From Fidelibacterota bacterium (GTDB lineage Bacteria; Fidelibacterota; UBA2242; JAFGTP01), in contig JAIPHI010000020.1 of NCBI GenBank assembly GCA_021735285.1, positions 1 through 21,128 on the forward strand: a stretch of 21,128 nucleotides of DNA, written 5' to 3'. How positions within the stretch are numbered: position 1 is the stretch's first letter; each line of letters starts with the position of its first letter. The notes beneath the pieces were generated by a model that worked only from the letters and a program-made list of their open reading frames with translations, had not been told where the DNA came from and searched no databases. Made by a program: the position numbers and the translations under genes. Of this stretch, positions 7,883-15,461 are shown one piece after another.

Positions 7883-8488
7883 ATGGTAGCAGATTTTCAC
7901 GGCATCCCTTCCGGAATGCAGGAAGTTATGGTAAATCGTGGTAATAAGAGTGGCTGGATAGAAGTCATTTGCGGCAGTATGTTTTCCGGTAAAACCGAAG
8001 AGCTAATTCGCCGCTTAAAGCGAGCCAAGATAGCCAATCAAAATGTAGAGATTATTAAACCAAAGATCGATACAAGATACTCCCAAGAGGAAATAGTCTC
8101 TCATGATCAGAAAAGAATCGAATCCAAAGTAATAGATGACAGCGAAAAAATATATTCGATTGCCAAAGATTGTCATGTGATTGGCATAGATGAGGTACAA
8201 TTTTTTGATAATGGCATAGTAGATGTCTGCCGTAATCTTGCTAACCAGGGTATGCGTGTTATAATAGCAGGCTTGGATAAGGACTACCGTGGCGTTCCAT
8301 TTGAACCTATGCCCCAACTACTTTGTGAAGCAGAATATATCACTAAGACCCTTGCGATTTGTATGCAATGTGGCGGACCAGCCAGTTTTACTCAAAGAAT
8401 AACCAAGTCCAGTGAACGGGTTCTCCTGGGAGCAAAAGATAAATATGAAGCCCGCTGTAGAACCTGTTTCGAACCTCCGGAAGAATAA
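7883..8488 (+). CDS. tdk: Thymidine kinase (type II)
   Basis: This 201-residue type II thymidine kinase has P-loop GSMFSGKT at 31-38, the catalytic motif DEVQFF at 103-108 with E104 as base, and a zinc ribbon with cysteines at 160, 163, 192 and 195. The thymidine-binding lasso (about 169-188) is intact. It makes TMP from thymidine and ATP in the cytosol. The chosen start has an AAGGA site 5-10 bases upstream. Internal ATGs at residues 12 and 16 are possible but have poorer spacing. It is the last gene of the operon, and a hairpin starts 8 bases after the stop. Confidence 0.95.
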   Translation: MVADFHGIPSGMQEVMVNRGNKSGWIEVICGSMFSGKTEELIRRLKRAKIANQNVEIIKPKIDTRYSQEEIVSHDQKRIESKVIDDSEKIYSIAKDCHVIGIDEVQFFDNGIVDVCRNLANQGMRVIIAGLDKDYRGVPFEPMPQLLCEAEYITKTLAICMQCGGPASFTQRITKSSERVLLGAKDKYEARCRTCFEPPEE

Positions 8489-8495
8489 GTAAATG

Positions 8496-8538
8496 TCAGA
8501 AACAACTGAAGAGATAAGCGGATGATATGTTGTTCTGA
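8496..8538 (+). terminator. Hairpin downstream of tdk
   Basis: TCAGAAACAAC (8496-8506) pairs with GTTGTTCTGA (8529-8538) over 10 bp with one bulged A and a 22-base loop. It sits just after the last gene of the salvage operon. Only a few T residues follow, so it may be an mRNA 3'-end stabiliser rather than an intrinsic terminator. Confidence 0.4.
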
Positions 8539-8567
8539 TTCATCAGGCAAGTTTATTAACTACCATT

Positions 8568-8730
8568 ATATAGCGATTTGCAAAAGTTTTGTCCAATCTA
8601 GAATAACTATCCTTTTTTGTAGGTTTTCCTGAAGCCTTCAATAGGCTGAAGGAAAAGATAGATTTAACTACTATTTGTAATAAATTATATCTATGATTTT
8701 ATAAAACAACTTATTTGAAAATCGCTATAT
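8568..8730. mobile_element. MITE-like fold-back element, 163 bp
   Basis: ATATAGCGATTTGCAAA (8568-8584) and TTTGAAAATCGCTATAT (8714-8730) are terminal inverted repeats matching at 16 of 17 bases, with the outer 12 perfect. Complementarity continues imperfectly inward (AGTTTTGT against ATAAAACAACT). A central imperfect hairpin lies at 8624-8656 (TTTTCCTGAAGCC/GGCTGAAGGAAAA). Both ends carry TA dinucleotides that could be a TA target duplication, as left by IS630/Tc1-mariner elements. There is no coding capacity. Only one copy is in this window, so mobility is inferred. Confidence 0.5.
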
Positions 8731-8817
8731 TATAATTGTTTTTTATTATTTTTCAAAAATATTCTTTATATTAGCGGGATTGGTATATTTTATTACATAA
8801 AAATTGGTTAGCTTAAA

Positions 8818-10464
8818 ATGGCTCAGATTATTACACTCCTAAAATCCCTTCGCCACCTTGATTTTAGTTTCTTAAAACATAAAAAACCAATTAAAAAAAT
8901 CAGGGAGCATTGGGGTAAACCAATTCATAAAAATAGAAAATTTGACCTGATCTCATTATATCATAAGCTAACTAAGGATAACAATCCCAAAAAACTTGTA
9001 GATGAGACTACCTGGCAGGATCTAAACATGGATGCTATTTTTGCAAAAATTGATAGAAATATTAGTACAGTCGGGAGCCAGTATTTATATAATCTTCTAC
9101 ATTGTTATGAAAACGATCTGAAGGATCTTAACAAGAATTCCCAACAATATAACTTTTTTCTGAAAAATAAAAAAAGTAGAGAAAAAATTCTCAAAATTTT
9201 ATACAAACTACGCCATAATAATGCCCATTATATTCCAACATTGATATACCAGGATCTTCCCGCAAGACCTACCTATTATTTTTTGTTTTATTTGTCATCA
9301 GCTACAATGTTAATATCTACAGTCATGATATTTTTTAATCCCATCTTTCTATTTGTATTTATGGGATTGGCACTTATGAACTTATTAATTAATTTTTTCT
9401 ATGGCCGGAAAATCACAGGGTTTATTGTTGATATATCTTATTTAAGTACTCTTTTGAAGGTTGGTATTAAATTATCTAACACAAATATCGCTTTGCCCCA
9501 GATTAGAGTATTAAAAAAATTGCGTAATTTTTCCATTGCATTACACAAAAAAATGGGATGGCTAGTTATCAATAGTGCCCAATTAAATGAGCTTGCTGCC
9601 GCAGCAGTCGAATATCTCAATTATTTTTGTCTCTTCAATATCATAGCTTTTATGCATTCGATTAAAACTATCCGCATTAATCAAGATAAATTGGCAAGAA
9701 TTTATGAGGTAATTGGTTCCTTGGATACAAATATTGCGATTGCCTCCTATCTGAAAAGCCTTCCCTCTTACTGCTATCCGGCTTATAATAATGAAAATAT
9801 AATCAAAGCAGAAAATATTTATCATCCTCTATTAGAAGAGCCTGTTGCCAACAATTTTTGCCTTCAGAATAAATCTGTATTAATAACTGGTTCCAATATG
9901 GCAGGCAAAACTACCTTTATGAAAACAATTGGTGTGAATATAATTCTTGCTCGTAGCATTGGCATTTGTCTGGCTGAAAATGCAGATCTACCTCAACTAT
10001 TGATCAAATCCTCTATTAGAAGATCTGATGAGATTAATGCTAATAAAAGCTATTATTTCAAAGAGATTGAGGCAATCCATAAATTTATGACGTTTAGTTC
10101 CCAGAGTGAGGAATATTTATTTTTGATCGACGAAATATTTAGAGGAACCAATACTATAGAAAGGTTAGCTGCTTCAACCAGTGTCTTAAGATATTTGTCC
10201 CAAAATAGTATGGTCTTTGTAACAACTCATGATATCGAATTACAAAAACTATTATCAACTAATTTTGAAATGTATCATTTTTGTGAAATAGTCCGGAATA
10301 ATAAACATTTTTTTGATTACACAATCAAGTCAGGCCCCACCTCCAGCAGAAATGCTATCAAATTACTTGAACTCAAAGGCTATCCTCAGAAAATTATTAA
10401 AGAAGCAAATGAACTAGCTGAGCATTTTGACCGGCAGGATCATATATTCAGATTAATGGAATAA
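8818..10464 (+). CDS. Membrane-inserted MutS-like ATPase
   Basis: The 548-residue protein lacks the mismatch-recognition domain of true MutS. An N-terminal helical region resembles the MutS core/lever (WGKP motif at 32-35). Two or so transmembrane helices follow at about 153-194, and then a complete MutS-type ABC ATPase: Walker A GSNMAGKTT (358-366), Walker B YLFLIDEIFRGTN (433-445) and the switch TTHD (469-472). This architecture is known from a poorly characterised MutS-related family common in Bacteroidota. A role in post-replicative mismatch repair is doubtful, because membrane anchoring and missing domain I argue against it. It may process DNA at the membrane. No Shine-Dalgarno site precedes the ATG, and it is probably transcribed separately from the salvage operon. 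Confidence 0.85.
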   Translation: MAQIITLLKSLRHLDFSFLKHKKPIKKIREHWGKPIHKNRKFDLISLYHKLTKDNNPKKLVDETTWQDLNMDAIFAKIDRNISTVGSQYLYNLLHCYENDLKDLNKNSQQYNFFLKNKKSREKILKILYKLRHNNAHYIPTLIYQDLPARPTYYFLFYLSSATMLISTVMIFFNPIFLFVFMGLALMNLLINFFYGRKITGFIVDISYLSTLLKVGIKLSNTNIALPQIRVLKKLRNFSIALHKKMGWLVINSAQLNELAAAAVEYLNYFCLFNIIAFMHSIKTIRINQDKLARIYEVIGSLDTNIAIASYLKSLPSYCYPAYNNENIIKAENIYHPLLEEPVANNFCLQNKSVLITGSNMAGKTTFMKTIGVNIILARSIGICLAENADLPQLLIKSSIRRSDEINANKSYYFKEIEAIHKFMTFSSQSEEYLFLIDEIFRGTNTIERLAASTSVLRYLSQNSMVFVTTHDIELQKLLSTNFEMYHFCEIVRNNKHFFDYTIKSGPTSSRNAIKLLELKGYPQKIIKEANELAEHFDRQDHIFRLME

Positions 10465-10508
10465 AATTGAAAATATCTTATATATAATTGAAAGAGTAAT
10501 GGAGTGGT

Positions 10509-10536
10509 TTGTATTTTATACTTAAATTTCTATAAA
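10509..10536 (+). promoter_or_regulatory. Candidate promoter of S41 peptidase gene
   Basis: TTGTAT (10509-10514), a 16-base spacer and TATAAA (10531-10536) give a plausible sigma-70-type promoter. Transcription would start near 10543, leaving a leader of about 20 bases that contains the GAGGTGAT ribosome site. Base composition is AT-rich, so chance matches are likely. Confidence 0.35.
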
Positions 10537-10565
10537 ATTTAGATTGTAATACGGAAGAGGTGATC

Positions 10566-11927
10566 ATGAATTCATTAGAAAAGCGAGAAGTAATAATCAA
10601 TTGTCTTTTAATTCTTACAGTTTTTCTTCTATCATTGTTGAGTTGTAGTGAGAATTCCAATCCTGTCTCCTCGCGGATAAATGCAAATGATACTATCATA
10701 TTCACAAAGAACGAATGGAAGGAAGATATCAACTATTTAGCAAAGGAATTACCGGCCCGGCATCCTGATTTATTTTACCAATTATCCGAAGAGGAGTTTA
10801 ATAAAAAAGCCAATTGGATCAAAAAGAATCTTGCAAAGTGGGGATATAATAAAATTGTAGTAGAATTAATGAAATTAGTTGCTTCAGTAGGTGATGAACA
10901 TACCAGTATATCCCCACAGACCATCAATTTTTTGCCGATAAGACCTTATCTTTTTTCTGATGGGATGTATATCGTCGCAGCCTCTAATAGCTATCAGGAT
11001 CTAATAGGTAAAAAAATAAGTCAAGTTGGAAATTTATCTATTGAAGAAACGCGGTCTAAAATCAAAAAAGTGGTTTCTCATTCCAATAAGTACTGGATTA
11101 ATCACACCCTCCCTCAATATATCTGTATTCCGGAAATTTTATTCGGATTAGATATTACTAAAAACGATAATGGGAGCATATACAATATAGAAGATGTTGG
11201 GCCAATTGAGATTACATTGGAGAACGATAACTCATCATTGATTTATCTTCACGACCACATAGCCAATCCTTTACCTCTCTATCTGAAAAACAATAATCAG
11301 AACTACTGGTACACATTTTTAGAAGATAGTACTTTTGGGTATTTCCAATATAACAGATGTAGAGAAATGGATACCATTAGCATGGAAGAATGTATTAATA
11401 ATTTTTGGGACTCTATCCAAAAATCTGATGTTAAAAATATTATTTTAGATATGAGACGAAATTCAGGGGGGTCTAATAGACCTTTCTATCAATTCCGTAA
11501 AATAATATATAACAATCCATTTACTTTTATCAGAGATGATGCTTTCCATTTTTTTGTAATAATTGGGAGAAGAACTTTTTCAGCAGCAGTAAACGAATGT
11601 ATTTTTATTATGCAATATTCCAAAGCCATTTTCCTTGGCGAACCAACTGGCGGAAAGCCCAATCACTATGGTGCATGCCAAAGTTTCACATTACCAAATT
11701 CACAGATGCATGTCCAGCACTCTACAAAATATATCACTCCACATAATTTTTATACCAATAGAAAAGCCCTCTATCCCGATTATAAATATGAGATGACTTT
11801 TGAAGATTATAAAAATGGAAAAGCACCTATTATCAATGCAATTTTAGATTCTTCTTATGTTAATTTTGATACCTATGATGTCTTTCAAGAAAGAATGACA
11901 GCTTCAAATTCAAATATAAATGAATAA
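10566..11927 (+). CDS. S41-family peptidase, lipoprotein
   Basis: The start is the ATG at 10566, because the longer GTG frame at 10560 begins inside the Shine-Dalgarno site GAGGTG. The 453-residue product has a lipoprotein signal ending in LLSC (C27), so it should be lipid-anchored in the envelope. The C-terminal part matches the S41 (C-terminal-processing/tricorn) fold: DMRRNSGGS at 295-303, RRTFSAAVNE at 335-344 with S339 as likely nucleophile, and FLGEPTGGKPNHYG at 356-369. No PDZ domain is obvious between the N-terminal helices and the core, unlike CtpA. An exported S41 protease may clip envelope or scavenged proteins; the substrate is unknown. No neighbour shares its pathway. Confidence 0.85.
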   Translation: MNSLEKREVIINCLLILTVFLLSLLSCSENSNPVSSRINANDTIIFTKNEWKEDINYLAKELPARHPDLFYQLSEEEFNKKANWIKKNLAKWGYNKIVVELMKLVASVGDEHTSISPQTINFLPIRPYLFSDGMYIVAASNSYQDLIGKKISQVGNLSIEETRSKIKKVVSHSNKYWINHTLPQYICIPEILFGLDITKNDNGSIYNIEDVGPIEITLENDNSSLIYLHDHIANPLPLYLKNNNQNYWYTFLEDSTFGYFQYNRCREMDTISMEECINNFWDSIQKSDVKNIILDMRRNSGGSNRPFYQFRKIIYNNPFTFIRDDAFHFFVIIGRRTFSAAVNECIFIMQYSKAIFLGEPTGGKPNHYGACQSFTLPNSQMHVQHSTKYITPHNFYTNRKALYPDYKYEMTFEDYKNGKAPIINAILDSSYVNFDTYDVFQERMTASNSNINE

Positions 11928-11998
11928 GATATAATTTAATTTGCACCTCTGCTTGACTTTTCTTAAAATTTTAACTACACAAGTCAGGAAGTAAATTT

Positions 11999-12316
11999 AT
12001 GGCCCATTATTTAATAACTGCCAAACCAAAGGAAGATAAACTGAGAGATTTGAAAAATAAACTGGAAAAAGGTGCTTTCATTGCCTTAGAACCTTTTGGG
12101 GAGACTCTTACCCACTCCCTAAAACACGCCAGAATTAGGGAAAATGGTAATGCAGTTTGGGAGGAAGAGGACTATTGCTCACCACCACTTAAGCAGGAAA
12201 GAGCAGCTGTTCTGGACGATTATTTTGTGCACATAGATGTTAAACCTGTCAAAGAAGGTGAAGGCTGGAAGCGGATATCAGACCTTTCGAAATTATTTCC
12301 GAATCTAACTATTTGA
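11999..12316 (+). CDS. Conserved-looking hypothetical protein, 105 aa
   Basis: I do not recognise a named family. The protein is soluble, with no signal peptide or membrane helix. Its most distinctive block is WEEEDYCSPPLKQERAAVLD (54-73), a dense acidic/aromatic motif with one cysteine, followed by DYF and a C-terminal EGEGW (86-90). Such low-entropy-breaking blocks usually mark a conserved binding or active site. The ATG is preceded by AGGAA at a suitable distance. It lies 71 bases after the S41 gene and faces the cupin gene. It may share a transcript with the S41 gene, but nothing in the sequence links their functions. Confidence 0.7.
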   Translation: MAHYLITAKPKEDKLRDLKNKLEKGAFIALEPFGETLTHSLKHARIRENGNAVWEEEDYCSPPLKQERAAVLDDYFVHIDVKPVKEGEGWKRISDLSKLFPNLTI

Positions 12317-12362
12317 TATTTTCAACCAACCTGTCGATGCAAATCCTATTTATTTTTTATCT

Positions 12363-12647
12363 TTATAATTCACCCAAAGTATAATGCTTTCTTACTTTTT
12401 TATTGATCTTCCAGGTACACTTCATTCCAGCCGGAAAGGTTACTAAGTCTCCTTCACCCATTTCTACTGGCTCACCATTTTCCGGAGTTACGACCACATC
12501 TCCTTCAATAAAATAACAAGTCTCTTTTTCATCATAGATCCAGGGGAATTCTGATTCTTCTTTTTGCCAGATAGGCCAGTTGTACACACCCATCCTTTCT
12601 AAATCATGTTCATTGGGATTATGATTAATGTTAATTTTGTTCAACAT
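12363..12647 (-). CDS. DUF861-type small cupin
   Basis: The single cupin domain has 94 residues, with the DUF861 (cupin_3) pattern: WPIWQKEESEFPWIYDEKET (24-43), YFIEGDVVVTPENGEPVEMG (45-64) and GDLVTFPAGMKCTWKI (66-81), ending in KHY (87-89). The classical two-histidine metal motif is not present, so metal binding is uncertain. Relatives include the ureidoglycine aminohydrolase cupin domain, but stand-alone versions are mostly unassigned. The ATG lies inside the last codons of the maturase fusion: the start and the upstream TGA overlap by 7 bases. The ribosome site AGAGGAGG (12651-12658) is the maturase C-terminal coding sequence. That gives strong translational coupling and implies a job related to the fusion enzyme. 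Confidence 0.85.
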   Translation of the reverse strand: MLNKININHNPNEHDLERMGVYNWPIWQKEESEFPWIYDEKETCYFIEGDVVVTPENGEPVEMGEGDLVTFPAGMKCTWKINKKVRKHYTLGEL

Positions 12648-14635
12648 AAACCTCCTCTGCTTTGTTTTTCTTGATATCTTTTTGCCAGATTTTTGAGATC
12701 TTCATCCGCATACTCAAAAAATATTTTATAGGCCTGACAAAAATGACTAAGATTTTCATCCCTGGGATCTTTTATGCGGTCTTTAGTACATCCTCCTCTA
12801 CAGATTTTCATCCATTTACAATTTTTACATTGATCCGCTAACTCTAATTTTAATTCCCCAAACCGCTTTTGTTTATCAGAATTCAGCATTTCTAGCATAT
12901 TTTTCTCTGCAATATTACCCAGCTTCCAATCAGGTCCTACAAAAAAATCACAGGGATATACATCTCCATCATGTTCAACTACAATATATCCTCCACATTC
13001 CTTCTTTAAAAAACATTCTGGGGGCTCTTTCCCTACATATTTATGGAAGACAGCATCGAAGAATCTGATAGATGTAGTGGGTTGGCCATGTGTAAAATCA
13101 TCTTTCCAAAGATCAAAAATTCTACATAAAAATTTTCCGTATTTTTCCCCTGAAACCGAAAATGAAGTAGCTTTTTTTCCTTCCCGACCCTGTTCTACAA
13201 TAGGGATAAATTGCATATATTTAAAACCAATATCTTTTAAAAAGTCGTAGGTTTCTTGGGGATAGTTTACAGAATAATCGGTTACTGCTGAAAGGCTGTT
13301 AACCTCTACATCATTAGCCAGCAACATTTCTGCATTATTTTTAACTTTCCCCCAGGTACCCTTACCATCCTTATCTTTTCTGTACTTATCATGGACATGT
13401 TTTTTACCATCGATAGATAAGCCTACTAAAAAATTATTCTGGGAAAGAAACCGGGCCCAGTCTTGATTTAATAATAATCCATTTGTCTGGATACTATTTC
13501 CAAATTTCACATTATCAAATTTGTCTTGAAGTTCAATTGCTCTTTTAAAAAAATCCAGACCCATTAGTGTAGGTTCGCCACCCTGCCATCCGAAATTTAG
13601 ATGTCCTTCAGACTGATAAGCCGCCTGCTCTATCATTTTTCCTAATATAACTTCATTCATCCGGTGCTGTTTGTTTCCGAAATAATTTTGTTTGTCCAGA
13701 TAGAAACAATATTCACAAGTCATATTACAATCAGATCCAGTGGGTTTAACTAAAATAAAATCTAAAGGCTTGTCAAATTTGAATCCTTTAGTCGCACTTA
13801 TGGCCTTATTAATCGGTTCTATATACTCAATATTAGCATCTTTTTTCAAATTATCTACAAATTTTTCTAAAGCCTGAGTTTTTTTCTCTGCTTCCAACTT
13901 TTCGTTTATTTCATTTTTCACCTGTTCGAATGGCACCAGCCCCTCAGCTTGGCGCTCATACAATTTTGCAATATGATAGCCATATGGAGTTTCAATAATA
14001 TCACTAATTTCTCCTTTTTTTAAAGAGAATACTACTTTTTCAAAATCAGGCCCCATTTTATCTCGGGAAATATAACCAAGATCAAATCCCCTACCCAAAC
14101 ATTGCAAATATTTTTTAGCAACTACCACAAACTTTTCACCTTTATCCAGTTCTCTTTTCGCTTTTTTAATCTTTGCGAGAGCTGCTTTGTTTTCCTGCCT
14201 GGAATTATCAGGATGGCCCATAGAAATTTGTTTGACATGCACCTTCTCAGGAATTTTATAATCTTCTATATGATCTCTATAATAGCTTCTGACTTCCTTG
14301 GCAATAACTTCTTCACTATTTCGATAAATAGCTTGTAACAATTTTTCAATTTTAATCTTTTCTCGGACTTGCGCTAATTTTTCAGAATCTACATTTTCCG
14401 AAAAATTACCATATTTTGCCTCTAATTCTTCTTGTTTTACATCAATATTATCAATCGCATACTGACGAAGGAGATGCCGCTCCAGAATGTTTTCTTTTGC
14501 CCACTCAAATAGTTGCTTTTCCCTTTGCATGCGATTCTGATCCGGAAAAGATTCAATATACTTGTCTCGCATTTTATTCATTTCTTGAACTATAATATTC
14601 TCAGGGATTACCTGACCATTAATTTTTAAGGACAT
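12641..14635 (-). CDS. Parvulin prolyl isomerase - radical SAM/SPASM sulfatase-maturase fusion
   Basis: One uninterrupted frame of 664 residues has two parts. Residues 1-128 resemble the SurA/PpiC N-terminal helices, and 130-228 form a parvulin domain (H133 in KVHVKQI, GFDLGYISRDKMGPDFEKVV at 183-202, YGYHIAKL at 218-225, C179 near the Pin1 cysteine position). From about 285 the sequence is an anaerobic sulfatase-maturase-type radical SAM enzyme: C303xxxC307xxC310 for the SAM cluster and GGEPT at 352-356. Eight SPASM cysteines lie at 541, 547, 562, 603, 606, 612, 616 and 633, with D563 after C562 as in anSME. There is no signal peptide, so it is cytosolic. Known anSMEs (about 370-400 aa) oxidise Cys or Ser in C/S-x-P-x-R to formylglycine. 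No Met lies between 195 and 305, so the radical SAM part has no separate start. Confidence 0.93.
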   Translation of the reverse strand: MSLKINGQVIPENIIVQEMNKMRDKYIESFPDQNRMQREKQLFEWAKENILERHLLRQYAIDNIDVKQEELEAKYGNFSENVDSEKLAQVREKIKIEKLLQAIYRNSEEVIAKEVRSYYRDHIEDYKIPEKVHVKQISMGHPDNSRQENKAALAKIKKAKRELDKGEKFVVVAKKYLQCLGRGFDLGYISRDKMGPDFEKVVFSLKKGEISDIIETPYGYHIAKLYERQAEGLVPFEQVKNEINEKLEAEKKTQALEKFVDNLKKDANIEYIEPINKAISATKGFKFDKPLDFILVKPTGSDCNMTCEYCFYLDKQNYFGNKQHRMNEVILGKMIEQAAYQSEGHLNFGWQGGEPTLMGLDFFKRAIELQDKFDNVKFGNSIQTNGLLLNQDWARFLSQNNFLVGLSIDGKKHVHDKYRKDKDGKGTWGKVKNNAEMLLANDVEVNSLSAVTDYSVNYPQETYDFLKDIGFKYMQFIPIVEQGREGKKATSFSVSGEKYGKFLCRIFDLWKDDFTHGQPTTSIRFFDAVFHKYVGKEPPECFLKKECGGYIVVEHDGDVYPCDFFVGPDWKLGNIAEKNMLEMLNSDKQKRFGELKLELADQCKNCKWMKICRGGCTKDRIKDPRDENLSHFCQAYKIFFEYADEDLKNLAKRYQEKQSRGGLC

Positions 14636-14646
14636 ACTATACCTAT

Positions 14647-14877
14647 TTATTCTTCACTTTTATTTACTGTAATTTCTGTTGCAGGTTCCAAAATTACATT
14701 AACTTTATCACCAGGATATATTTTTCTTCCCCGTTGGGTACACCATTCATCATTTACTTTCACCAATCTATCCTGAATAATTAGTTTGGCCTGGCCCCCG
14801 GTTCCTACTACATCAGCCAGTTGTAATAGATTAGATAATTTTATATACTCAGTGTCAATTTCAACATGTCTCTTCAT
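14647..14877 (-). CDS. S4-domain RNA-binding protein (YbcJ/YaaA-like)
   Basis: This 76-residue protein is essentially one S4 domain: KLSNLLQLADVVGTGGQAK (13-31), then LVKVNDEW (38-45) and QRGRKIYPGD (48-57). This matches the small stand-alone S4 proteins (YbcJ, YaaA) that bind structured RNA. Their precise role is poorly known, though some act in ribosome assembly or rescue. The Shine-Dalgarno site AAGGAG (14883-14888) straddles the end of the DUF3267 gene, whose stop lies between it and this ATG, so translation is coupled. The maturase fusion starts 11 bases downstream. Whether the RNA-binding protein serves the operon or is only a passenger is open. Confidence 0.88.
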   Translation of the reverse strand: MKRHVEIDTEYIKLSNLLQLADVVGTGGQAKLIIQDRLVKVNDEWCTQRGRKIYPGDKVNVILEPATEITVNKSEE

Positions 14878-14879
14878 CT

Positions 14880-15461
14880 TTACTCCTTATGATTTGATTG
14901 ACTATTATAGATCATAAATCCCATTTTTGAAGGATGATCCTGGACTAAATAATCACTATCAAGCCTGCTAAGCATTATCAAAGCAACAAAATCACCACCT
15001 GCCGCTATTGTAAAAAGAATGCCAAAAGCCAATAGAAAGATTTTTCCATTAATAATAGCAATTATTGCCGGAATAATACCAAGTACAATTGCTGGCATTA
15101 TTACTCCCAAACTGTAATATTTGGTTTCTAACGGTATTTTGCAGTGGGTATAAGGGGTAAGTACTTTCCATTTGATACCAAATTTGATTGATTTCCAGCC
15201 TTTTTCCGCTTTGAGAGCCCAGAAAAAGCCATGAATTAGCTCATGAATTATGATTCCAAAAATAATTGAAATAAAAAATAATATAAAATTAATACTAGGA
15301 TTACCAATTTTTATAATATTTTCTTTTAAACCACTTATTCCCCACTTAATTAAATATGGTCCCCCTAGAATTAATAATATAGGCAAAATGTACACCATAG
15401 AGTAAAAATTGGCCTTTTTAATCGATATTGTGTATTCTTTCTTTTCTTTTTTACTCTTCAT
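14880..15461 (-). CDS. DUF3267 membrane metalloprotease-like protein
   Basis: The 193-residue protein has about four to five transmembrane helices (around 21-40, 57-76, 116-138, 141-165). Inside the second is the zinc motif HELIHG (H73, E74, H77), as in DUF3267, a family related to intramembrane site-2-type proteases. D157 in GGDFVAL is a candidate third ligand, and the conserved tail YLVQDHPSKMGF (171-182) is present. The substrate is unknown; many DUF3267 proteins are assigned only as putative zincins. It is the first gene of the four-gene operon with the S4 protein, maturase fusion and cupin. The ATG is preceded by AGGA at 10 bases. A weak promoter (TTGCAA, then TAATGA) is possible upstream. 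Confidence 0.85.
   Translation of the reverse strand: MKSKKEKKEYTISIKKANFYSMVYILPILLILGGPYLIKWGISGLKENIIKIGNPSINFILFFISIIFGIIIHELIHGFFWALKAEKGWKSIKFGIKWKVLTPYTHCKIPLETKYYSLGVIMPAIVLGIIPAIIAIINGKIFLLAFGILFTIAAGGDFVALIMLSRLDSDYLVQDHPSKMGFMIYNSQSNHKE

Larger units (their letters stand above)
8489..8817. other. Intergenic stretch holding a MITE-like element
   Basis: These 329 bases have no coding frame. They contain the post-tdk hairpin, the 163-bp fold-back element (8568-8730) and the promoter region of the MutS-like gene. TATATT runs near 8771-8791 could act as -10 boxes, but no good -35 is visible. Confidence 0.5.

Noticed and set aside
10560..10566. GTG start for the S41 peptidase
   Set aside because: The GTG is part of the Shine-Dalgarno sequence GAGGTG for the ATG at 10566, which gives a normal lipoprotein signal.
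11953..11981. Promoter TTGACT/TACACA before the 105-residue protein
   Set aside because: The spacing is good, but the -10 is poor and the predicted transcript start would fall inside the ribosome site.
13700..13960. The maturase fusion as an artefact of two joined genes
   Set aside because: No methionine lies between residues 195 and 305, so the radical SAM part lacks its own start, and the frame is continuous. Only a sequencing error could create it, which raw reads could test.
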